This document shows positions 1-9,428 of a stretch of 64,000 nucleotides of DNA, one piece after another; the first letter of the stretch is position 1, and each line of letters begins with the position of its first letter. The DNA comes from Microbacterium halophytorum (GTDB lineage: Bacteria; Actinomycetota; Actinomycetes; Actinomycetales; Microbacteriaceae), in the NCBI RefSeq assembly GCF_002970975.1, contig NZ_PNFA01000014.1, forward strand, positions 50,082 to 114,081. The letters run 5' to 3'. The position numbers and the translations under genes were made by a program. The notes under the pieces are model-generated. The model saw only the letters and a list, made by a program, of their open reading frames with translations. It had not been told where the DNA came from and ran no database searches.

Positions 1-1
1 G

Positions 2-706
2 CAGCGGCTCTCGGGCACGGGCGTCGGGCTCGTCGTTGCGCCCGTTCTGTCGCTGCTGTTCGGGCCCGCGCTCGGCGTGCTGGTCACGAACATGACGACG
101 GTCGTCTCGGGCTTCATCATCATGCTGAGCGTGCTGGCCGCCGTCGACTGGCGCCGTTACCTGCTGATCGCACCTGCGGCCGTCGTCGGCGCCGTCCCCG
201 GCGCGTGGGTCGTCTCGCGCCTCCCGGCGGGGTGGCTGTCGATCCTGCTCGGCGCCATCGTGCTCGCGGCCCTGCTCGTCACCGTGACGCTGCGGCGCCT
301 GCCGGAGTGGCGGAGCGGTTCCGCGGCCGTGCTGGCGGGTGCGATCGGGGGCTTCTTCAACACGACATCCGGCGTCGCGGCTCCCGTCATGGTCATCTAC
401 TCGCGGCTGTCGCGCTGGCAGCAGGCGGGCTTCGCCGCGACGATGCAGCCCGTGTTCATGACGATGGGCGCCGTGTCGGTGCTCAGCAAGCTCCTCTTCG
501 GGTCCGTTGACACCGACGGTGGCATCGGCCTGTCGCTCGGATGGATGTTCCTAGCCATCGTCGTCACGGTCGCGCTGGGCGTGCTGGTAGCGGCGCGCCT
601 GGCCCGGCGCGTGCCCGCGGCGCGGGCCCGGCGTCTCGCGATGCTCCTGGCGGCCCTCGGCGGCGCGGCCGCGATCGTGCGCGGCATCATCGACGTCACG
701 GTGTAG
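2..706 (+). CDS. TauE/SafE-family anion exporter, 5' end outside window
   Basis: Polytopic membrane permease of the TauE/SafE (sulfite exporter, DUF81) family, which moves sulfite, sulfoacetate or related organosulfur anions across the cytoplasmic membrane. The frame is open from base 2, so the true start lies upstream; 234 residues are visible of a family length near 250-270. Seen: the glycine-rich opening SGTGVGLVVAP, typical of the first repeat, then TNMTTVVSGF, and the second-repeat equivalent FFNTTSGVAAPVMVIY around residue 118, consistent with the internal duplication of this family. At least six hydrophobic segments are visible. It converges on the SLC13 gene across a strong hairpin. 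The substrate cannot be assigned from sequence. Confidence 0.8.
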   Translation, partial: QRLSGTGVGLVVAPVLSLLFGPALGVLVTNMTTVVSGFIIMLSVLAAVDWRRYLLIAPAAVVGAVPGAWVVSRLPAGWLSILLGAIVLAALLVTVTLRRLPEWRSGSAAVLAGAIGGFFNTTSGVAAPVMVIYSRLSRWQQAGFAATMQPVFMTMGAVSVLSKLLFGSVDTDGGIGLSLGWMFLAIVVTVALGVLVAARLARRVPAARARRLAMLLAALGGAAAIVRGIIDVTV

Positions 707-711
707 GGCTT

Positions 712-743
712 GTGCGGCGGCGCTCTCCGGTGCGCCGCCGCAC
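712..743. terminator. Bidirectional terminator between convergent transporters
   Basis: Perfect 12-bp inverted repeat (712-723 with 732-743, arms GTGCGGCGGCGC) and an 8-nt loop in the 44-bp gap between two convergent genes. GC-rich stems without a long U tract are usual for actinobacterial terminators. Confidence 0.6.
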
Positions 744-750
744 GGCAGGT

Positions 751-2352
751 TCAGTAGGCGATGCCGAACACCCACGCCGCGAGCGTGAGCGTGACGGTCG
801 AGACCAGCACGATGCCGATGACGTTCAGCCAGACGCCGCCCTTGATCATCTGTCCGATCGTGACGTAGCCGCTGCCGAACACGACGGCGTTCGGCGGGGT
901 CGCGACCGGCAGCATGAACGCGCAGGTGGCGGCGAGCGCCACCGGGATCGTCAGCAGCAGCGGGTCCTGGCCGATGCCGACGGCGACGCCTCCGACGAGC
1001 GGCACGAAGGTCGCCGCGGTCGCGGTGTTGGACGTGATCTCCGTCAGGAAGATCACCGCCGTCGCCAGGATGACGACGATCAGGATGACCGGGAGCGTGC
1101 CGAGCTGAGCGGACACCTCGCCGATCCACGTCGTCAGGCCCGAGCTCGAGAACTGCCCTGCCAGGGCGAGGCCGCCGCCGAACAGGAGCAGGACGCCCCA
1201 CGGCAGCTTGACCGCCGACTCCCAGTCGAGGAGGCGCACGCCCCTGGCGGCGCCCGCGGGAAGGATGAAGAGCAGCACGCCGGCGACGAGCGCGATCCCG
1301 GCGTCGGAGATCGGTGCGGGGTCGAACAGGGTCGGGACCAGGATCCAGCTCAGCGCCGCGAGGGCGAAGATGACCAGCACGAGCTTCTCGCCGGTCGACG
1401 TCGGGCCGAGCTTCGCGAGCTCCGCCCGAATCATGGCGCGGCCGCCGGGGATCCGCGCGACCTCCGGCTTGAACAGAACCTTCGCGATCAGGAACCAGGC
1501 GGCGACCATCATCACGAGCGCGAGCGGCACACCGACGAGCATCCAGCGGCCGAAGCCGAGGTCGATGCCGAACTCCTGCTCGAGGTACCCGTTGAGGAAG
1601 GCGTTCGGCGGCGTGCCGATCAGCGTGCCGAGCGAACCGATCGACGCCGAGTACGCGATCGCGAGCATCAGCGCGGCGCCGAACTTCGTCTGCACGACGG
1701 CCGCGAGACCGCCGCCCTTCTCGATCACGCCGTCGCGCTCCATCGCCTCCGTGACGAGGGTGAGCACCGAAAGCCCGATCGGCAGCATCAGCACGGCGGT
1801 GGCGGTGTTCGAGATCCACATCGACAGGAAGCCCGTCGCGATCATGAACCCGCCGATGAGCGCCTGCGTCCGGTCGCCCATGGCGGCCAGCACCAGGAGC
1901 GCGATGCGCCGGTGCAGGTTCCACCGCTGCATCGCCAGGGCGATCATGAACCCGCCCATGAACAGGAAGATCGTGTCTGCGCCGTAGCTCGCGCCGACGG
2001 ACGAGACCGTGACGGGCGCTTCCTCCGTGCCGTCGGCGAGGATCGGGAAGGCGACGAGCGGGACGAGCGCCGTCACGGGGATCGGGATCGCCTCCGTCAT
2101 CCACCACACGGCCATCAGGCCGGCGATCGCTGCGGTCAGGCGCGCGTCGTGCGGAACATCCTGCGGCATGGCGAGCCACAGCGCGGCGGCGAGGACGAAG
2201 CCTCCGATGAAGCCGAGCCACCGCGTCGTATTGGTGCGCGACGTGAAGCCCTCGGCCCGTTCGCCGGGGGAGGTCAGGTCTATCTCAGTGGCGGCGGTGG
2301 GCAGCGGGGAGTTGAGCGAAGCGTGTTCGCCGGCCCGGCGTGCTGCGGACAT
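751..2352 (-). CDS. SLC13/DASS-family sodium:anion symporter
   Basis: Secondary transporter of the divalent anion:sodium symporter family (NadC/CitT/SdcS relatives), importing dicarboxylates, tricarboxylates or sulfate with Na+. 533 residues. Seen: both family SNT signatures, SNTATAVLML near residue 180 and SNTATAATFVPL near 438, each in a re-entrant hairpin and part of the Na+/substrate site, and paired TPPNA motifs (TPPNAFLNGY, TPPNAVVFGSGY). About 11-12 hydrophobic segments. The ATG at 2352 is chosen over one 48 bases upstream because AAGGAG lies 7 nt before it. The first ~50 residues are hydrophilic. Divergent from the MFS gene and convergent with the TauE gene. The substrate is not predictable; a dicarboxylate is the family default. 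Confidence 0.85.
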   Translation of the reverse strand: MSAARRAGEHASLNSPLPTAATEIDLTSPGERAEGFTSRTNTTRWLGFIGGFVLAAALWLAMPQDVPHDARLTAAIAGLMAVWWMTEAIPIPVTALVPLVAFPILADGTEEAPVTVSSVGASYGADTIFLFMGGFMIALAMQRWNLHRRIALLVLAAMGDRTQALIGGFMIATGFLSMWISNTATAVLMLPIGLSVLTLVTEAMERDGVIEKGGGLAAVVQTKFGAALMLAIAYSASIGSLGTLIGTPPNAFLNGYLEQEFGIDLGFGRWMLVGVPLALVMMVAAWFLIAKVLFKPEVARIPGGRAMIRAELAKLGPTSTGEKLVLVIFALAALSWILVPTLFDPAPISDAGIALVAGVLLFILPAGAARGVRLLDWESAVKLPWGVLLLFGGGLALAGQFSSSGLTTWIGEVSAQLGTLPVILIVVILATAVIFLTEITSNTATAATFVPLVGGVAVGIGQDPLLLTIPVALAATCAFMLPVATPPNAVVFGSGYVTIGQMIKGGVWLNVIGIVLVSTVTLTLAAWVFGIAY

Positions 2353-2520
2353 AGGGGGCTCCTTGCGCGTCGGTGCGGCCCACCCCTCTGTGCGCCGCAC
2401 ATGAGATCGAGTTGCTTCGGGAACTGTATCCCCGGGCGCGGCCCGCGTACAGAGGCGCGCGGGGCGCGCGCCGCGCCGCCGGTGGCGGTGATGACGGGCC
2501 GCATGGTCGCCGTCGCGCGA

Positions 2521-2526
2521 GACAAT
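2521..2526 (+). promoter_or_regulatory. -10-like hexamer GACAAT for leaderless MFS gene
   Basis: GACAAT followed by 6 nt and then the ATG at 2533, with no Shine-Dalgarno sequence. It fits the leaderless pattern repeated throughout the window. Confidence 0.5.
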
Positions 2527-2532
2527 GGGGCG

Positions 2533-3717
2533 ATGACACCCGCCGCGCCGCCCGACGAGCGCTGGCGCGGCGTGCAGTCAGGGGCGCTGCTGATCGGCGT
2601 CGCCGTGATGGCGGCCATCTACGCGCCGCAGCCGCTCCTCGCCGAGATCGCCGCGCACTTCGGGCGCAGCGCGTTCGAGGCGAACCTCGTCGTGTCGATG
2701 ACGACGCTCGGCATCGCGCTCGGGGTGTTCCCCGCGTCCTGGTTCGCCGATCGCGTCGGCCGCGGCCGGCTGCTCGCGGTGTCGCTGGCAGGCGGGGCGG
2801 CGATCACGGTCGTCACGGCGCTCGCCGAGGAGTGGTCGGTCCTCGTCGCTTCGCGCGTCGTGCTGGGCTTCGTGATGAGCGGCGTGCTCGTGTCGGCGGT
2901 CGTGTGGACGGGCGGGGCCGTACCCCGTCGCCGCAGGGCGCGGGTCGCGACGGCGTACATCGCGGGCACGACGGCGGGCGGAATGCTCGGCCGTCTGCTG
3001 GCCGGATTCATGACCGAGTGGTTCGACTGGCGCGTCGGCATCCTCGCGGTCGACGGGGCGGTGCTGGTCGCCGCCGTTGCGGGGGTCGGCCTCGTCGCGG
3101 CGCTCTCGCGCCGCCGCGCGGCGGCATCCGGGGCGCACCCCACCACGGGAGCCGTGCGCATCACCGGACCGGCGTACGTCCCGACCGCGCTCTTCGCCGT
3201 CGGCTTCTTCGGCATGTGCGCGTTCATCGGCGTCTTCAATGCCATGGCCTTCCGGATGCTCGAACCGCCGTTCTCGTACGGCGTCGCGGTGACCTCGATG
3301 CTCTTCCTGGCATATGTCTCGGGCACGTACACATCGATGCGCGCCGGAGCCGTGCTCGAACGCGTCGGCGCACGGCGCGCCATCCTGCTCGGCGCCGCGC
3401 TCATGGCGGCCGGCCAGCTGCTCACGCTGCCGAACAGCATCGTTGCGATCGTCGTGGGGCTGCTCGCACTCGCGGCCGGCTTCTTCCTGGCGCACGCCGT
3501 CGCGAGCGCCGTCGTCCCGTCGGTCTCGCGGAAGCCCGTCGTCGGCTCCGCCTGGTACACGCTGTCGTACTACGCGGGGTCGTCCGTGAGCGCGCTCGCG
3601 CTCGGCTGGGCGTGGGACGCCGGCCGCTGGCCGCTCGTCGTGGGCATGGCGGTCGCCTTCGCGGCATGCGTCGCAGCCGTCGCCCTCGCCGTGCCGGCCC
3701 GCCTCGGCCGCCGCTGA
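2533..3717 (+). CDS. MFS transporter, YnfM-like exporter
   Basis: Major facilitator superfamily permease, 394 residues, about 12 hydrophobic segments. The opening IYAPQPLLAEIAAHFGRS followed by VSMTTLGIALGV resembles the YnfM/AraJ-type drug:H+ antiporters. The MFS motif A between TM2 and TM3 appears as ADRVGRGR. The second half begins near residue 215 after a basic, Ala-rich linker. The start at 2533 is set by the leaderless -10 element; the frame is open far upstream, but that stretch is antisense to the SLC13 gene. It converges on purD with a 37-bp gap. Substrate unknown; probably an exporter of small metabolites or drugs. Confidence 0.8.
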   Translation: MTPAAPPDERWRGVQSGALLIGVAVMAAIYAPQPLLAEIAAHFGRSAFEANLVVSMTTLGIALGVFPASWFADRVGRGRLLAVSLAGGAAITVVTALAEEWSVLVASRVVLGFVMSGVLVSAVVWTGGAVPRRRRARVATAYIAGTTAGGMLGRLLAGFMTEWFDWRVGILAVDGAVLVAAVAGVGLVAALSRRRAAASGAHPTTGAVRITGPAYVPTALFAVGFFGMCAFIGVFNAMAFRMLEPPFSYGVAVTSMLFLAYVSGTYTSMRAGAVLERVGARRAILLGAALMAAGQLLTLPNSIVAIVVGLLALAAGFFLAHAVASAVVPSVSRKPVVGSAWYTLSYYAGSSVSALALGWAWDAGRWPLVVGMAVAFAACVAAVALAVPARLGRR

Positions 3718-3754
3718 CGGTCCGCCGGGCGATCGCTGCGGGGAGCGCCGCGCG

Positions 3755-5020
3755 TCAGGCGACCTTCGCGGCAATGTCGGTGCGGTGGTGGGAGCCCTCG
3801 AGGCCGATCAGCGCGATCGCCTCGTAGGCGCGGTCGCGGGCCTCTGCGAACGTCGGCGCGGTCGCGACGACGTTCAGCACGCGGCCGCCCGTCGCGATCA
3901 GGCCGCCGTCCTCCTTGGCCGTGGCCGCATGCGTGACGTGCACGCCCGGCACCTTCTCGGCCTCGTCGAGGCCCGTGATCTCGCGGCCCTTCACGGGCGC
4001 GGCGGGGTAGCCCTCGCTCGCGACGACGACCGTGACGGCGACATCGTCGGAGAACGCCGGCGCCGGCTGATCCTCGAGCGTGCCCGTCGCCGCGGCGAAC
4101 AGCAGCTGCGAGAGCGGGGTCTGCATCCGGGGCAGCACGATCTGCGTCTCGGGGTCGCCGAAGCGCGCGTTGAACTCGATCACCTTGACGCCGTCGGTCG
4201 TGACGATCAGGCCGGCGTACAGCAGGCCGACGAAGGGCGTGCCCTCGGCGTCGAGCTGCCGGATGACCGGGAGCGCGACCCGTTCGGTGACCTCGCGGAC
4301 GAAGGCCTCCTGGCTGCCGAACTGGGTCGTGAGCCACGGAAGGGGCGAGTACGCGCCCATGCCGCCCGTGTTGGGGCCCTCGTCGCCGTCGAGCGCGCGC
4401 TTGAAGTCCTGCGCGGGGGAGAGCGGGCGCACGGTGTCGCCGTCGCTCAGGAAGAACAGCGAGACCTCTTCGCCGGCGAGGAACTCCTCGATCAGGACGG
4501 GGCCGCCCGGCAGGAACTCTTCGGCGTGCGCGAGCGCCGCTGCGCGGTCGTCGGTCACGATGACGCCCTTGCCTGCGGCGAGGCCGTCGGCCTTGACGAC
4601 GTACGGGGCGCCGAAGGCGTCGAGGGTGGCGGCGGCCTCATCCGGCGTCGCGGCGTAGGCGGCGCGGCCGGTCGGAACGCCGGCCGACTCCATGATGCGC
4701 TTGGCGAACGCCTTCGAGCCCTCCAGCTGCGCGGCGGCCTTCCCCGGGCCGAATACGGCGATGCCGCGCTCGCGCAGCGGGTCGGCGACGCCGGCGACGA
4801 GAGGTGCCTCGGGGCCGACGACCACGAGCGCGATGCCGTTCTCCGCGACGAACCCGGCGATGGCGTCGGTGTCGAACATGTCGAGGTCGACGAGCCGGGC
4901 GTCGCGCCCGAGCCCTGCGTTGCCGGGTGCCGCGAACACCTCGTGGCCGGCGCCCTCGTTGACGAGGGCAAGGACGATGGCGTGCTCGCGTGCGCCGGAG
5001 CCGAGAACCAGGATCTTCAC
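3755..5020 (-). CDS. purD: Phosphoribosylamine-glycine ligase
   Basis: GAR synthetase: joins glycine to 5-phosphoribosylamine with ATP, the second step of de novo purine synthesis, in the cytoplasm. 421 residues, the normal length. Seen: N-terminal [15 protein letters not shown] (Rossmann-like start), [12 protein letters not shown], the ATP-grasp segment [12 protein letters not shown] near residue 150, the PurD signature [11 protein letters not shown] near residue 285, and the C-terminal segment with GRVLNVVA. The GTG at 5020 is preceded by GGGAGG and by TACCCT 7 nt upstream, so it can be read as leaderless or RBS-led. purM and purF lie 4.5 kb away on the opposite strand, so the pathway genes here do not form one operon. 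Confidence 0.97.
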   Translation of the reverse strand: MKILVLGSGAREHAIVLALVNEGAGHEVFAAPGNAGLGRDARLVDLDMFDTDAIAGFVAENGIALVVVGPEAPLVAGVADPLRERGIAVFGPGKAAAQLEGSKAFAKRIMESAGVPTGRAAYAATPDEAAATLDAFGAPYVVKADGLAAGKGVIVTDDRAAALAHAEEFLPGGPVLIEEFLAGEEVSLFFLSDGDTVRPLSPAQDFKRALDGDEGPNTGGMGAYSPLPWLTTQFGSQEAFVREVTERVALPVIRQLDAEGTPFVGLLYAGLIVTTDGVKVIEFNARFGDPETQIVLPRMQTPLSQLLFAAATGTLEDQPAPAFSDDVAVTVVVASEGYPAAPVKGREITGLDEAEKVPGVHVTHAATAKEDGGLIATGGRVLNVVATAPTFAEARDRAYEAIALIGLEGSHHRTDIAAKVA

Positions 5021-5027
5021 GCCTCCC

Positions 5028-5033
5028 AGGGTA
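5028..5033 (-). promoter_or_regulatory. -10 hexamer TACCCT for purD
   Basis: On the minus strand TACCCT is followed by GGGAGGC and the GTG start, a 7-nt gap that places the transcription start at or next to the start codon. Confidence 0.5.
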
Positions 5034-5067
5034 CTTGGCGAGCCCGATGCCCCGAAGCGCAGCGCAG

Positions 5068-5152
5068 AACGCAGTCAGCTCTCGGGTGCGGGGGCCGCCT
5101 CGCCGCGGGAACCCGCGGCAGTGCGGTTCGGGCGACTGCCGGTCGACTGCGT
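5068..5152. repeat. Palindromic intergenic element, family A copy 1 (degenerate)
   Basis: Outer arms AACGCAGTC (5068-5076) and GACTGCGT (5145-5152) match the termini of four better copies in this window. It sits between the divergent purD and molybdoenzyme promoters. Interior GC-rich and unlike the other copies. Confidence 0.55.
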
Positions 5153-5209
5153 ACGGTTCGGGGTGGGCCGCCCACGTGCATCCGGATGCCCGCGGGCGGA
5201 CCGCTGTGG

Positions 5210-5215
5210 GAAAAT
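5210..5215 (+). promoter_or_regulatory. -10-like hexamer GAAAAT for molybdoenzyme gene
   Basis: GAAAAT, then 6 nt, then the ATG at 5222; no Shine-Dalgarno sequence. Leaderless pattern. Confidence 0.45.
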
Positions 5216-5221
5216 CGGTGC

Positions 5222-7486
5222 ATGGCAGACGGCGTGATCCACAGCTCCCACTGGGGCGCGTTCCGGGCGCGGGTCGAGAACGGCCGCTTCGTCGAGGCCA
5301 TGCCGTTCGAGGCCGACGCCGACCCGGCGGGGCTGCTGGAGAACATGCCGGGCGCGGTGCACGCCGAGAACCGGGTGAAGCGCCCCGCCGTGCGGCGCGG
5401 CTGGCTCGAGGGCCGCTCACGCGGGGAAGCTCCGAGGGGGCATGACGAGTTCGTCGAGGTCGACTGGGACACCGCGATCGACCTGGTCGCCCGGGAGATC
5501 GAACGCGTCCACGACGCATACGGCCCCGCGGCGGTCTACGGCGGCAGCTACGGATGGGCGAGCGCCGGCCGCTTCCACCACGCGCAGACGCACCTGAAGC
5601 GCTTCCTCGCCGCGACCGGGGGCTTCACCGACTCCGCGGGCACGTACAGTCACGCGGCCTCGTCGTTCATCCTGCCGCACGTGATCGGCTACGACGCGAA
5701 CGTCGCCGATTCGCACACCTGGGCCGAGGTCGCCGAGAACACGCAGACCTGGCTCATGCTCGGGGGCGTGCCGGCGCGCAGCATGCAGGTCGAATCGGGC
5801 GGCATGGGTTCGCACCGCGGCGCGCCGGGCCTGGCGCAGGTCGCTCGGGCCGGTGTGCGCGCCATCAGCGTCAACCCGATCGGCGGGGAGACCGTCGACC
5901 ACGGCAACCTGGAGTGGCTGCCGATCCGCCCCGGCACCGACACGGCGCTGCTGCTCGGCATCGCCCGCACGCTCGACGCCGAGGGGCTCGCCGACAGGGC
6001 GTTCCTCGACGCGCACACGGTCGGCTACGACCGCTTCGCCTCTTACCTCCGGGGCGACTCCGACGGCGTCGAGAAGACGGCCGAGTGGGCCGAGTGCATC
6101 ACGGGAGTCCCGGCCGACACCATCCGGGCCCTGGCGCGCGACCTCGCGTCGACGCGGTCGCTGATCACGGCGACGTGGTCGCTGCAGCGGGCAGAGCACG
6201 GCGAGCAGCCGCACTGGCTCACGGTCGCCGTCGCCGCGATGCTCGGCGGCATCGGCCGGCCGGGTGAGGGCTTCGCGATCGGCTTCGGCTCCGAAGACGG
6301 CATCGGCTCGAACCGGCAGCCGTTCCCCGTGCCGCAGGCGCCGAAGCTGCGCAACCCGCTCGCCGGCACCGAGATCCCCGTCGCCCGCTTCGTCGACGCG
6401 CTCGAGACCCCCGGCGCCGAGTACGACTTCAACGGTGAGCGCCGCACCTACCCCGACCTGCGCCTCGTCTACTGGGCGGGCGGCAACCCCTTCCACCACC
6501 ACCAGGACCTGCACCGGATGGAGCGGGCCTGGCAGAAGCCCGAAACGGTCATCGTGCAGGACCCGTGGTGGACCCCGACCGCGAAGCGCGCCGACATCGT
6601 GCTGCCCGCGACGACATCGCTCGAGCGCGACGACATCGGGGCGAAATCGAACGACACGTGGATCATCGCGATGAAGCGCGCAATCGAGCCGCAGGGCGAA
6701 GCGCTCGACGACCAAGAGATCCTGCGCCGCGTCGCGGCGCGCCTCGGCATCGAGGAGGCCTTCGACGCCGGTGCCACGCTGCGCAGCGCCTACGAGCTCT
6801 CGCGCGCCCGCGCGGCGGAGCGCGGTATCGAGATGCCGGGCTTCGACGCGTTCTGGGAGCGGGGCTACGTGCGCCTGCCCGCCGCACCCACGCGCAGCCC
6901 GATGGCGGCGCTCGTCGCAGGAACGCCGCTGCCGACGCCGAGCGGCAGGATCGAGATCTTCTCCGACACGATCGACGCGTTCGGCTACGACGACTGCCTC
7001 GGGCATCCGGCTTGGTTCGACAAACACGAGGACGCCGTGGGGGCCGCCTACCCGCTGCGCCTCGTCTCGCACCAGCCGACGACGCGCCTGCACTCGCAGA
7101 TGGACGTCGGCGACTACAGCCGCAGCGGCAAGGTGGCCGGCCGCGAGGCGTGCCGCATCCACCCGGATGACGCAGGCGCACGCGGCATCGCCACGGGCGA
7201 CGTCGTGCGGCTGTTCAACGACCGGGGGGCGTGCCTCGCGGGCGCCGTCGTGACCTCCGACGTCTCGCCCGGCGTCATCGCCCTGCCCACCGGCGCGTGG
7301 CTCGACGTCGACGGCGAAACGGGCCTCGAGCGCCACGGCAACCCGAACGTGCTCACGGCCGACCGCGGCACCTCGAAGCTCGCGCAGGGCCCGACGGCGC
7401 AGACCGCCCGGGTCGACGTCGAGCGCTATGCGAGCGAGCCCCCGCGCGTCGAGGCCTTCGACCTGCCGGCTTTCGCGACCCGGTAG
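5222..7486 (+). CDS. Molybdopterin oxidoreductase, biotin/DMSO/TMAO reductase type
   Basis: Bis-MGD molybdoenzyme of the DMSO reductase family, closest in organisation to cytoplasmic biotin sulfoxide reductase (BisC) and to TorZ. 754 residues, a single subunit. Seen: [14 protein letters not shown] at the N-terminus without the four-Cys iron-sulfur motif of nitrate and formate enzymes and without a twin-arginine signal, so it should be cytoplasmic; [17 protein letters not shown], where Ser143 fits the Mo-ligating serine (Ser147 in Rhodobacter DMSO reductase); [14 protein letters not shown] and [19 protein letters not shown] in the cofactor-binding regions; and the C-terminal dinucleotide-binding domain [11 protein letters not shown]. 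Likely role: reduction of S- or N-oxides, for example methionine sulfoxide or biotin sulfoxide. The electron donor and physiological substrate are unknown. Confidence 0.88.
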   Translation: MADGVIHSSHWGAFRARVENGRFVEAMPFEADADPAGLLENMPGAVHAENRVKRPAVRRGWLEGRSRGEAPRGHDEFVEVDWDTAIDLVAREIERVHDAYGPAAVYGGSYGWASAGRFHHAQTHLKRFLAATGGFTDSAGTYSHAASSFILPHVIGYDANVADSHTWAEVAENTQTWLMLGGVPARSMQVESGGMGSHRGAPGLAQVARAGVRAISVNPIGGETVDHGNLEWLPIRPGTDTALLLGIARTLDAEGLADRAFLDAHTVGYDRFASYLRGDSDGVEKTAEWAECITGVPADTIRALARDLASTRSLITATWSLQRAEHGEQPHWLTVAVAAMLGGIGRPGEGFAIGFGSEDGIGSNRQPFPVPQAPKLRNPLAGTEIPVARFVDALETPGAEYDFNGERRTYPDLRLVYWAGGNPFHHHQDLHRMERAWQKPETVIVQDPWWTPTAKRADIVLPATTSLERDDIGAKSNDTWIIAMKRAIEPQGEALDDQEILRRVAARLGIEEAFDAGATLRSAYELSRARAAERGIEMPGFDAFWERGYVRLPAAPTRSPMAALVAGTPLPTPSGRIEIFSDTIDAFGYDDCLGHPAWFDKHEDAVGAAYPLRLVSHQPTTRLHSQMDVGDYSRSGKVAGREACRIHPDDAGARGIATGDVVRLFNDRGACLAGAVVTSDVSPGVIALPTGAWLDVDGETGLERHGNPNVLTADRGTSKLAQGPTAQTARVDVERYASEPPRVEAFDLPAFATR

Positions 7487-7491
7487 CCGCG

Positions 7492-7582
7492 CACAACGCA
7501 GTCAGATCTCCGGACCTGCCGGAGAGTGTGGCGGAGATCCCAGGAACTCGTCCCCGAACGGGTTCGGATCGACTGCGTTGTG
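7492..7582. repeat. Palindromic intergenic element, family A copy 2
   Basis: 91 bp with perfect 12-bp terminal inverted repeats, CACAACGCAGTC at 7492-7503 and GACTGCGTTGTG at 7571-7582, and GATC just inside both arms. It begins 6 bp after the stop codon of the molybdoenzyme gene and could fold as a terminator. Confidence 0.75.
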
Positions 7583-7685
7583 TCGGGGTGCTGTGGGCTG
7601 CGGGCGTCGTGCTGGCTGCATCCGGCCGCCCCGTCACGGTGCCGATCGGCGGCCGTCGATCGTTCGCCGCGCGCTGCCCGGCGTG

Positions 7686-7776
7686 CACAACGCAGTCAGG
7701 TCTCTCAGCCTGCCGGGTCGCGGTGCGGAAACCCGAGGGTGTGGCCCCGGGATGGGGCCGGATTGACTGCACTGTG
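7686..7776. repeat. Palindromic intergenic element, family A copy 3
   Basis: 91 bp, same length and orientation as copy 2. Left arm CACAACGCAGTC (7686-7697), right arm GACTGCACTGTG (7765-7776) with two substitutions. It shares CCTGCC in the left half with copy 2, but the centre differs. Confidence 0.7.
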
Positions 7777-7831
7777 TCCGGGGCGCCACGGGTGGGAGCG
7801 TGCCAGGGGCATCGGCCGGATGGCGGTGCGC

Positions 7832-7837
7832 GAGAAT
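7832..7837 (+). promoter_or_regulatory. -10-like hexamer GAGAAT for sterol-carrier gene
   Basis: GAGAAT, 6 nt, then the ATG at 7844. Leaderless pattern; the frame is open further upstream but has no supported start. Confidence 0.45.
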
Positions 7838-7843
7838 GAGGGC

Positions 7844-8197
7844 ATGGCGCGGAAGATCCTGATGGGTGACGGGCGCGCGGCGCTCGCCGCCGTGCGGGCC
7901 GGGGGAGCCGGTCGCAGCGACACGGCGACGGCCGTGCGCTACCTGCTGCAGCTGCTCGAGGAGCGCGCGCCCGGCAAGAGCGTCGAGGTGCGCGTTCCGC
8001 CGTTCGGCGCCGTGCAGGTCATCCAGGGGCCGCAGCACACCCGCGGCACCCCGCCCAACGTCATCGAGACCGACGCCACCACCTGGGTCCCGCTCGCGCT
8101 CGGTGAGCTCGACTGGGGCGAGGCGGTCGCATCCGGCGCGATCCGGGCATCCGGGACCCGCGCCGACATCGCCGCGCTGCTGCCGCTGCGCCCGTAG
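7844..8197 (+). CDS. Sterol carrier family protein (small, cytoplasmic)
   Basis: 117-residue protein of the actinobacterial 'sterol carrier family' group often found near purM-purF. The protein has an acidic/hydrophobic fold pattern with VRVPPFGAVQVIQGP, TPPNVIETDATTWVPLALG and a C-terminal AIRASGTRADIAALLPL, the last part resembling the SCP2-type lipid-binding edge strand and helix. No signal peptide or membrane segment. The biochemical function is not established. The start is fixed by the leaderless -10 element. It probably forms a small transcription unit with the membrane protein 67 bp downstream. Confidence 0.7.
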   Translation: MARKILMGDGRAALAAVRAGGAGRSDTATAVRYLLQLLEERAPGKSVEVRVPPFGAVQVIQGPQHTRGTPPNVIETDATTWVPLALGELDWGEAVASGAIRASGTRADIAALLPLRP

Positions 8198-8264
8198 GGG
8201 CGCACACCCGGCGGACAGCCGCTGTCCCACCATCTCCCAGGGTGGCGGTGTTTCAATGGAGGCC

Positions 8265-8600
8265 ATGACTTCCTCCACCCCCGACGAGCGGCACGACGAA
8301 TCCGTCGTCCGCACGCGGCGGGCGCCCAAGTACGGCGTCTTCGTCGCACTCGGGGCGGCCGCGGGGCTGCTCGCCGCGGTCATCCTGTCGACGGTGTTCG
8401 ACGGCACGGCCGAGGCGAGCCAGTACACCGAGATCGAGTACTCGACGAGCCAGGTCTTCGGCTTCATCGTGCTCTGGTGCGTCCCCGCCGGCATCGCCGT
8501 CGCGATGGTCGTCGCGCTCATCCTCGACCGCACCGTCGGCCGCAAAGTGCACGAGCACCGCGCCGTCCGCGAGGTCACGGAAGAGCCGGACGAGGCCTGA
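8265..8600 (+). CDS. Small two-TM membrane protein, purM/purF-associated
   Basis: 111-residue protein with two hydrophobic segments (about residues 23-46, YGVFVALGAAAGLLAAVIL, and 66-92, VFGFIVLWCVPAGIAVAMV), a short loop between, and a charged tail ending TEEPDEA. Homologues of this kind commonly sit near purine genes in Microbacteriaceae and are sometimes called potassium transporters without evidence. Two in-frame ATGs at 8256 and 8265 are possible. GGAGG just before 8265 is very close to it (2 nt), and no clear site precedes 8256. Function unknown. Confidence 0.6.
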   Translation: MTSSTPDERHDESVVRTRRAPKYGVFVALGAAAGLLAAVILSTVFDGTAEASQYTEIEYSTSQVFGFIVLWCVPAGIAVAMVVALILDRTVGRKVHEHRAVREVTEEPDEA

Positions 8601-8777
8601 GCCGCACGGAGCAACGGCTCCGCGCCGGCGCACCAGCACCCGGCCGCAGCGGCCCCGTTCCGCGCCGCGCATCCGGCATTCGCCGGTCGCGCCGCGCGGG
8701 CACGATCGTCGCCATCCGGTGCGTCGACCACGAACGGCCGGACGCCTCGGTGCGTTCGGCGTCGTCGTCCGGCGCCG

Positions 8778-9356
8778 TCAGAACACGTCGGCCACGAACG
8801 GCCGGATGGTCCTGCCGAACGCCGCGACGTCGCTGCGCAGGCCGTCGGTGACGGCGATCGTGAGGCCGCCGATCCACCACGCGCCTCGTTGTTCGAGGGG
8901 CAGGATCTCGACCTTCAGCAGGAACGCGCTCGAATCGCGGCCTCTCGTGCGCTCCTCGTCGCGCACCGCGTTCCGCCAGGCGGCGGCGTCGCCCTCCGGC
9001 AGCTGAGCGCGGCGGTGCGCCTCCTCCGCGTATGCGACGGCGTCCACCGCGAGCGGTGCGGCCGCTCGCCGCAGCACCTCGGCGGTGCGGGGAAGCGCGA
9101 CGAGGGTCCCGAAACCGTCGACGAGGTCGAGCGGTACGTCGGCGGGGTGCGCCTCGGGCTCGACCGTCATCTGCCAGAACTGCTGCCACTGCGCCTCGAG
9201 CTCCTCGTCGGCAGGCGCCGCGGCGGCCGGAACGCCGCGCAGCGGCGGCAGCGCTGCCGGCTCCCGGATGCCCAGGGCCGTGCGCAGGTAGAGCGCGGCG
9301 AGCACGGCCCGGCTCGCGTCCTCGCGGACTTCCCACTGCGCGGGCTCGGTGTCCAT
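8778..9356 (-). CDS. Hypothetical protein, 192 aa
   Basis: Cytoplasmic-looking protein not assigned to a family. It is rich in Ala, Glu and Arg with a mainly helical pattern. The C-terminal third is more ordered, with SSAFLLKVEILPLEQRGAWWIGGLTIAVTDGLRSDVAAF, and ends FVADVF. No signal peptide, membrane segment or recognisable catalytic motif. The start is supported by TAGGCT 6 nt upstream of the ATG. Divergent from purM across 247 bp that hold a strong hairpin, and convergent with the small membrane protein. GC3 bias and codon use match the neighbours, so it is likely a real gene. Confidence 0.65.
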   Translation of the reverse strand: MDTEPAQWEVREDASRAVLAALYLRTALGIREPAALPPLRGVPAAAAPADEELEAQWQQFWQMTVEPEAHPADVPLDLVDGFGTLVALPRTAEVLRRAAAPLAVDAVAYAEEAHRRAQLPEGDAAAWRNAVRDEERTRGRDSSAFLLKVEILPLEQRGAWWIGGLTIAVTDGLRSDVAAFGRTIRPFVADVF

Positions 9357-9362
9357 AGAGCC

Positions 9363-9368
9363 AGCCTA
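9363..9368 (-). promoter_or_regulatory. -10 hexamer TAGGCT for the 192-aa hypothetical gene
   Basis: Minus-strand TAGGCT, then 6 nt (GGCTCT), then ATG at 9356. Leaderless pattern without a Shine-Dalgarno sequence. Confidence 0.5.
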
Positions 9369-9428
9369 TTCGGGTGCGGGTGGTGTGCGTACCCGGCGGT
9401 GACGCGCACGCGAAACAGCCCGCTCCGG

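Larger units (their letters stand above)
7487..7843. other. 357-bp intergenic region with two family A palindromes
   Basis: The gap between the molybdoenzyme gene and the sterol-carrier gene holds two 91-bp palindromic elements with 103 bp between them and a leaderless promoter at its right end. No credible coding sequence is seen. Confidence 0.6.

Noticed and set aside
541..2532. Upstream extension of the MFS open frame
   Set aside because: It is antisense to the SLC13 gene and lacks MFS features; the leaderless -10 supports the start at 2533.
5222..7486. Periplasmic Tat-exported reductase (TorA/DmsA type)
   Set aside because: No twin-arginine signal or iron-sulfur Cys motif at the N-terminus, and no membrane or maturation partner genes nearby.
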